A stretch of 64,000 bases of DNA from Sarcocystis neurona (lineage: Eukaryota > Apicomplexa > Conoidasida > Eucoccidiorida > Sarcocystidae). This document shows, one piece after another, positions 58,333-64,000 of this stretch. Every line of letters starts with the position of its first letter. Position 1 is the stretch's first letter. Location of the stretch: contig KL647295.1 of assembly GCA_000727475.1 (NCBI GenBank), forward strand, positions 44,173 to 108,172, given 5' to 3'. A program made the position numbers and the translations under genes. The notes below the pieces were generated by a model, which saw nothing but the letters and a program-made list of their open reading frames with translations, searched no databases and was not told the DNA's origin.

Positions 58333-60192
58333 TCATCGTGGAGATCCTGCGGGTTCGCCCGCCCCCGCGGAGAGTCCTCGAACAGGAGGGTCAGGGAGCC
58401 CAGCCGGCAAAGGGGGCTCCTGCGATCTTAACAGGAGGTATATGGATGCTCCGCTTGTAATGAATTGCTCGCTGAAGCTCTTCTCGAAGTCGATCATCTC
58501 TCCTTTATGGACAAGCACCAAATCATTTTGGTCGACACGCAGGCGGTGCTGTATCTGGCGTTGCAGTTCTGCCGCTTTGTCCTCTGCCCACATCTCGAAC
58601 ACCTGCGCAACACCGAGGGAAGCACGACCAGAGTACAACGGAAAGGGTCAAAGGGTACTTCGTCTTTTTGAGGATATGAGTATACATTGATATACCCATG
58701 TTGTGCTTAAGTAAACATACGAATATCTATAGGAAAACAGATATGTATATATGCAGATCTACACGTATGTGCGCCTACAAGTAGACTGCAGGTACATACA
58801 CGTATGCTTGTCCTAAGGAGGCACACCTCAGCTCCTTTCAAGGACGGTTACGAACAGAAATTACAACAGCAGAAGTGTCACCAGTTGTGTCAGAACGACC
58901 AGGAAGCTCCCGTTCAATTTTACCCTTTCTTACAGGTTATGGAACACATATCTGTGCTAACAATTTGCTGTTATTGCAGTTTTCTTGCGTCGAGATGCCC
59001 TACAAAACCACGGAGATTCAGTACGCAAGAGCCAAAATGGGTTACGTACGCTTTTAAGCAGCGTTGATCCCTAGAAGTGGACTGCCGAAAATTGCAGGCC
59101 TTCAAAGAAACGTGTCAGACACACCAAGCTTCTATGGTAGTAGGGCGAGGGCAAAGCACAGGCGTGCGGACGCGAATAAGAGAGCTACGCTTTGCGTCTC
59201 AACGCGTTTACAACAATCCAGAATATGCCAAATCGTACTGAAGCACGAGTAGCACTGGCCACACTTCTAAGCAACACGTGTTCACTCAAGAAGAACAACT
59301 CATTTGTGATTTGAAAGCTGTCCATTTGGAGCATCGGTCACACTTCCTAGTAACACGTCTTACCAGGGTGCACAGAAAAATACTGTTCAGACGCTCTCCG
59401 CAGATAAGGGACATATTTTGAAAAGACAGAAGCTATGGGCAAACTGACACTACTAGTAGATAAGTGACGTTTTTCCTTGGGTCAGGTGCCACCTATGGCT
59501 TAAGATATACAGGTTAGTTAGCTCCACTGTTTCCGCTGTAACAGTTGAGTACCCTGATGCTTCTAGAGCTCCTCCCAAAGTTCAGAAGGCTCACAGAGGT
59601 GGGAGCCAGTCTGTGTGATTTCGCAGTTATGTTGATTTGTGTGAAGCACAGTGGAGATTTTCTAATGTCCGTTACTTTAGTGTTCTGCCTCACAGATGTT
59701 GTACCTGAGTACAACCTACATAATTGGTACTCTGCGCTTTTGTATTTAGCTTCACGTATATATCACTCCTTCCCACGTAAAACGTGGGTGGCAATTTTTC
59801 ATTTCCAGATTAAACCTCACAGTCGTTTCCCCACTCTCCACACGGACGACGAAAAGGCGTAGCGGCTGGGCGTAAGGTAGGGAAGTGATGTAAAAAGTTG
59901 TGTCTCGTGGGCGTAGCGCATAGTCTTCCTCCAGCCGTTTTGCTGGATCTAGCACCCTGCTGTCACAAGCAAGGGTCAAGTTCAGGCCTTCCGGCAGCAG
60001 TGTGTTGCCCGTAGAAATCTGTCTTGCGCTCGACCCTTTACTTCCATCTTTCGGTAGCATGCCTTTCGAAGGGCATATTACCCCCATTTCTGTCAGGCGG
60101 CGAAGGAGTCGATTAACAGTTAACTCTGGTTGTGCTTCAATGCGACACTCCCGAGCCTGCCCGGTGCCAACGGGGTTTATAATGTGCCACAT
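58333..60192 (-). CDS. Tandem ubiquitin-like domain protein (2 exons)
   Basis: Exon 1 is 60192-59821 (donor ACT/GTGAGG) and exon 2 is 58602-58333 (acceptor TCGGTGTTGCGCAG), phase 0, 213 aa. The first Ubl domain spans roughly residues 1-100: MWHIINPVGTG, ELTVNRLLRRL, an insertion, then LTLACDSRVLDPAKRLEEDY and LRPRDTTFYI. These match the ubiquitin strand, helix and D-K-T-L-x-x-Y positions. The second begins PLRLFVVRVESGETT and continues across the intron with VFEMWAEDKAAELQRQIQHR, DLVLVHKGEMIDFEKSFSEQ and GASIYLLLR. No C-terminal Gly-Gly follows (SQEPPLPAGL and a Pro/Gly-rich tail), so it is not expected to be conjugated. It more likely acts as a binding adaptor in ubiquitin or proteasome pathways (inferred). 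An acceptor at 60202 would allow an upstream exon adding CYV before the Met. Confidence 0.82.
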
Positions 60193-61526
60193 GACGTAAC
60201 ACTGTGCGGTTGCGCAGATTCAGGGAGCACTTGAACATGAATTGAGGAAGACAAACAAGAAAAGACTTCGGATCGAACGACTTAAAAGAGAGTGTCCTTA
60301 GTGCACTCAGGGAACAAAAGGACGACACCAATCCCGGAAACCAGAACCATGTGACGGTTGCAACTGAAGAAGTCAGAAGTTTGAAAGGAACGGTGTTTCC
60401 ATTTCTCCGTGTCTCTTACGCAGACGTCTTGTCCGTATGGGTGGCTTCCCCAACACTGCTTCTTTCGAAGCGTGCGTTAAGAGAAACATCCAACACGGCT
60501 TTTCTCTCGTAGGAAAGTACACGTACATACTTAAGTGTACACACATACATGTGCAGACACTTATGAGAAGAGGTGCTTCCCTGGTCAGTTGCTGGTTGAG
60601 GTGGCAAAGGACATCCTGACTGCACCGTATCTTTTTCTTCAATTTCCGTTGAAAGTCTCGAACGGACTAAAGAAGGGAAGAGTCCCTAAGGAAGAGGGAA
60701 CACTGAAGACGACAAACGAACACTGCCCCAGGGAATTTTGGATGCAATTCTTCACCATCACCCTGGATGAGGAGGTTGCATAATGAAGATCGATGTGCAG
60801 CGTGGGCATGTGGGTGTCTCGGTGCTTCTGCGTACAGACGCGTATACGTCTACACATTAATATTTCTATGTTTTGCAACAGTTACACTCTGGAGTGCTTT
60901 TAGGAACCTGTCCTCTCAGTGCCTCGTTGAAACTACACGTTAAATCGTAAGATATGCACGCTTCAAACGGCTGAGAACTCTATCTCCGTGGCTACTACGG
61001 GTCTTCCGGTATATCGCAAAATCCTCGCCTTATGCGGTTTCTTGCGCCTACCATTGAAAGGTTCGGTCTTTGTTTCTCTATCCAGCAAAATATACCATAT
61101 ATCTATATGTATAGCTGTTCATGTACTCGTGGCTCTGGAGATATGCATTCGTACGTGTGTCTATCATTTGTGTAGATACGTGAATTACAGCAAAATGGAA
61201 GGCATTCATTCATGTGAGAGCCACCAGCCGGACAGATCGTGATTTTCTCGATTCACGATGCATAAAAGTGCCCTGCAGCAGTACGCTGCCAGTAGATTTT
61301 CATAATCTTGGACCTTCAGACGTGCGTAAGTAAGCCAACACATCGACGTGTTCCGGAGTATCCGTGTCTACCTTCGTGTCCCCTATAGGGATACACACAT
61401 ATACACACACTCTCACATACGCGAGGGCATACTCACGTCTATAAAGATATATTCATGACCAACCGTGCCTAACCACAGATATACACGCACAGGTGTAAAC
61501 CTACGAGTGGAGCCTCAAATCCCAAC
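60193..61526. other. Upstream flank of the Ubl gene, no gene supported
   Basis: Unique sequence with short frames. TA/CA words begin to reappear near 61.4 kb. No conserved domain seen. Confidence 0.4.
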
Positions 61527-61948
61527 ATGACCGTGGTTGTGCAGTTGAAGTGTTTCAACGAAGGATGCGCTCTGCAAACGTATGTGGCTACACCCGAGAT
61601 TACTTGCACGGCAATAGGACAACAACACTACAACACATGTGTCCATTTGGTAGAAAAGGACACCATACGAGTAACTGCTCGGCACTCCTGTGAATGCCTA
61701 AGAAGGCTGAGCTCTCAGACAACACATACGCCGCGAGACTCCACAGGTAGGTGACACAACATAAATTTGATAATGTATGCAGGTTTTTTGTCTTCGGCTG
61801 TCCATACGTCACAGGAAAACACTCTTCTTCCACGAAGCCTGTTGGACGCAGACTTCAAGGCGATGTCTGTCTCGAGGATAAAGCTGACGCATCTGCTTGC
61901 ATGAAAGTGTACGCAGCAGCGATGGGAGACGGCTATACGTCACTGTAG
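61527..61948 (+). CDS. Candidate small Cys-containing protein (2 exons)
   Basis: Exon 61527-61746 starts MTVVVQLKCFNEGCALQTYV and ends at the consensus donor ACAG/GTAGGTG in phase 1. Exon 61815-61948, after CATACGTCACAG, joins in phase (GKHSSSTKPVGRRLQGDVCL) and ends MGDGYTSL-TAG, giving 117 aa. The intron would be 68 bp. Several Cys residues are spread through the sequence, but no signal peptide or known fold is visible. No recognised family. Support is limited to the start, splice sites, phase and stop. Confidence 0.25.
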
Positions 61949-63491
61949 GAGGAAAACTATGTGTGACGTGGACTCACACGTTTATATATGTATGTATATT
62001 AGTACCGAAATTTAGGCTGGTGCATAAAATAAATGACACAGGACTCTGGTCGTGCATACACATATATGTACACATCCACCTATATATCTCTGGGCATACT
62101 AGAACTGATCAAGTTAAGCTAGAAAAAGAGGTTAACAGTATTGGAGCTGTGATTAGGGACGTGTGTCACTGGTATGTGTGTGATGCGGAAGGGGTTCTTG
62201 AAAAGTTGTACATTTTGCACGCCCTGCAGTCACAACTTATGCACACATGTGCGTATAGGCGTAGGTGGAGACGAGTGGGATGTTCGTACTTGTTGCTTCA
62301 CAGCATTGGCGGAGTGAACGCGTTAGCTTGGTGTGCCTGCGTGCTTTACCCAAAGTAGGTTGTCAAATGCATACAAGGAGGCGTACATGGACGTGTGGAT
62401 ACGTGTACAATAGAAAACATTAAACGCGAGAGACCTAGAAAGATGTATACTAGCAGACAGTCAATATGCAGACTGGTATCGGCCGGATATATCAGACTAC
62501 GCGTCAGTATAGACACAAGGGCACAGAAGGCGAATATACTCACATGTGCGTCATGCATATGGTGTGAGTATACCTGCGTAGACTACCACTGCATATACTT
62601 GACAGATAAAGTCAAACAAATGTGCATATATATATATATATATATATAGCTGACGTACACCGCATCAACTTTCGGGTACGTGTACACACACGTATGTGTA
62701 CCTGAACGTATACGTGTGATTGTTTGAGGGGGCCTCTTCACTCTCTGCACGGTAACATTCCGTCGCATACGCAGGAAATGGATTCACACTCTGAATTTAT
62801 CAAGCGCTTTTGTGCATGCGCATGTGTGCATCTGAAATCAGACACAGGGATACCCTTCGCAAGCCGTTTGGGGCTTTTCTCACGAGCATGCAACGAACGT
62901 CATCTTGCCGTCGTACCCTCGTATCGTTGTTGAGTTCTTTATGTCTAAAATCTTTTACCGTTCGCCTTTTCCGCATACGTGACTTTTTTTCTGTCGTTCT
63001 CCTCCGGGTCACCCTTTTTTCTGATCTCGGCCGGCTCGGCTGCTATTAAGTGCGGACGGACTTGCTTTCCTGCGCAGATTTCGAGTTCCATCCTTCTCAG
63101 CGGTCCTATTCACTTATCTTTTTTGCCAGTTCTAACACCTCCTTTCGGCTTTTTTTGCCACCCCCTTTGCGCTCTTCTCCAAATCTTTCGGTCCAGCGGC
63201 TTTCTGCGTCCCCAAATTCTCTTTTTCCTTCTCCCTGGACCACGCGGTGATCATTTTAGTTGGGAACTGCCGTCAGTGCCTTTTTATCGTCGGACGCAGC
63301 GACCCCCTGTGCACCGGCACCCCCAGCGGCACTTCCTTCTGGGTTGTCGCCGTTCTCATGTAGAATACACATGAAGTGTGTGTCCACGTCTGCAGTGGGT
63401 GTATCCACACATAGCAAATACGTCTGTACACCAATACCAAGATTTACTTCTGCACTGCATAAACATACCGTCCTGGTGAAATATTTCCACC
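61949..63491. other. Transition back to repeat-containing DNA; no firm gene
   Basis: TA/CA words return. A plus frame near 62.11-62.24 kb reads QVKLEKEVNSIGAVIRDVCH with a donor-like CACTG/GTATGTG, which may be an exon. The 62.95-63.25 kb part is pyrimidine-rich on the plus strand. Confidence 0.4.
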
Positions 63492-63674
63492 ATGTCTCTA
63501 CACGGCAAAATCTCAGTCTCTGTGCATGTTCGACAAGGATGGAGGACTGCTGTGGTATCCCTCTACGGAGCAGTCACCTGTTGTCCTAGTCATCTTGTGG
63601 GTCATGGCCTCTCTGAACGTGTATTCATACGTAGTCTAGAACTTGAAGCGTTGTCTATCGATCGATGGAATTAT
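63492..63674 (+). CDS. Possible first exon of a gene running off the right edge
   Basis: An open frame starts MSLHGKISVSVHVRQGWRTA and ends SIDRWNY at the donor TAT/GTAAGC. Composition is unremarkable for a coccidian protein and the frame has no stops. The 62.95-63.25 kb stretch upstream is pyrimidine-rich, as promoters and 5' leaders of coccidian genes often are. The next plausible acceptor (TTCTGGCTCAGCAG at 63780) opens the CTG minisatellite, but the phase-0 reading there stops after 11 codons, so the link is unproven. Confidence 0.2.
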
Positions 63675-63795
63675 GTAAGCATATAAGTATATCCAAAATT
63701 ACACACATAAATTTGCGTATCTATCTACCTACCTATACATATATATATATATGCCTTCGTATGGTTTTCTGGCTCAGCAGATGTGTCCGTACAGC

Positions 63796-64000
63796 CCCGG
63801 CCTCTGCCGCTGCTGATGCTGCCCGGGTTGCTGCTGGTGATGCCTCTTCTGCTACTGGTGCTGCCTCGGTTGCTGGTGGTGCTGCCTCGGTTGCTGGTGG
63901 TGCTGCCGCTTCTGCTGGTGGTGCTGCCTCTTCTGCTGCTGGTGCTGTCTCTTTTGCTGGTGGTGCTGCCTCTTCTGCTGCTGGTGCTGTCTCTTTTGCT
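63796..64000 (+). repeat. 21-bp CTG-rich minisatellite at the window edge
   Basis: Units of form TTGCTGGTGGTGCTGCCTCG plus one base, alternating with CTGCTGCTGGTGCTGTCTCT plus one base, in register from about 63818 to the end. The period is a multiple of three. It is open as Ala/Gly/Ser- or Leu/Val-rich heptads on this strand and Gln/His/Arg-rich heptads on the other, so it may belong to a coding exon extending beyond the window. Confidence 0.85.

Noticed and set aside
1..64000. CRISPR arrays, insertion sequences, retroelement or reverse-transcriptase motifs
   Set aside because: None seen. The regular repeats are tandem mini- and microsatellites without unique spacers of equal length, and no transposase or RT motif appears in the frames.

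Overview
The window looks like nuclear DNA of a coccidian apicomplexan, most likely an Eimeria species. The reasons are dense CAG/CTG trinucleotide tracts that are open in Gln, Ser or Ala frames, long TA/CA/GT dinucleotide runs, intron-rich genes with GT-AG introns, and an abrupt alternation between repeat-rich and almost repeat-free DNA. That last pattern matches the R (repeat-rich) and P (feature-poor) segments described for Eimeria chromosomes. There is no bacterial-style gene packing, and I saw no rRNA, tRNA, CRISPR array or transposase. The species assignment is an inference.

Layout. 1-46 kb is repeat-rich and carries three genes that I could assemble exon by exon from splice sites and codon phase. 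(1) A divergent cyclophilin-domain protein on the minus strand (3652-16014, five exons). It has a Gln-rich N-terminal region, a probable membrane segment, an Ala-rich insertion inside the fold, and substitutions at catalytic positions. (2) A very large protein on the plus strand (21609-30748, two exons) that carries an EngB/YihA-type GTPase domain split by a 1.76-kb intron. (3) An ABHD17/Bem46-like serine hydrolase on the minus strand (34647-42653, five exons, about 315 aa, complete catalytic triad). The cyclophilin and the GTPase are divergently oriented. The stretches between and inside these genes hold CAG tracts, a 1-kb polypurine tract, an AGT microsatellite, TA/CA tracts and several degenerate minisatellites. 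A convincing but unidentified minus-strand exon pair lies at about 33.1-33.4 kb.

46-62 kb is mostly free of simple repeats. It contains two genes recognised by homology: a roadblock/LC7 dynein light chain (52219-53102, plus strand) and a protein of two tandem ubiquitin-like domains (58333-60192, minus strand). It also contains a single-exon ORF encoding about 25 copies of a PRLxDL-type hexapeptide (54963-55871, plus strand), which I do not recognise from any family. Several further phase-consistent exon chains without recognisable domains (45.8-47.8, 50.9-51.6 and 61.5-61.9 kb) are listed at low confidence. From about 62 kb repeats return, and the window ends inside a 21-bp CTG-rich minisatellite.

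The genes do not form an operon or an obvious pathway. They look like independent housekeeping or cell-biology genes: protein folding, organellar ribosome biogenesis, lipid or depalmitoylation hydrolase, dynein motor, ubiquitin-like signalling. There is a 470-base assembly gap (7530-7999) inside a CAG tract in a cyclophilin intron.
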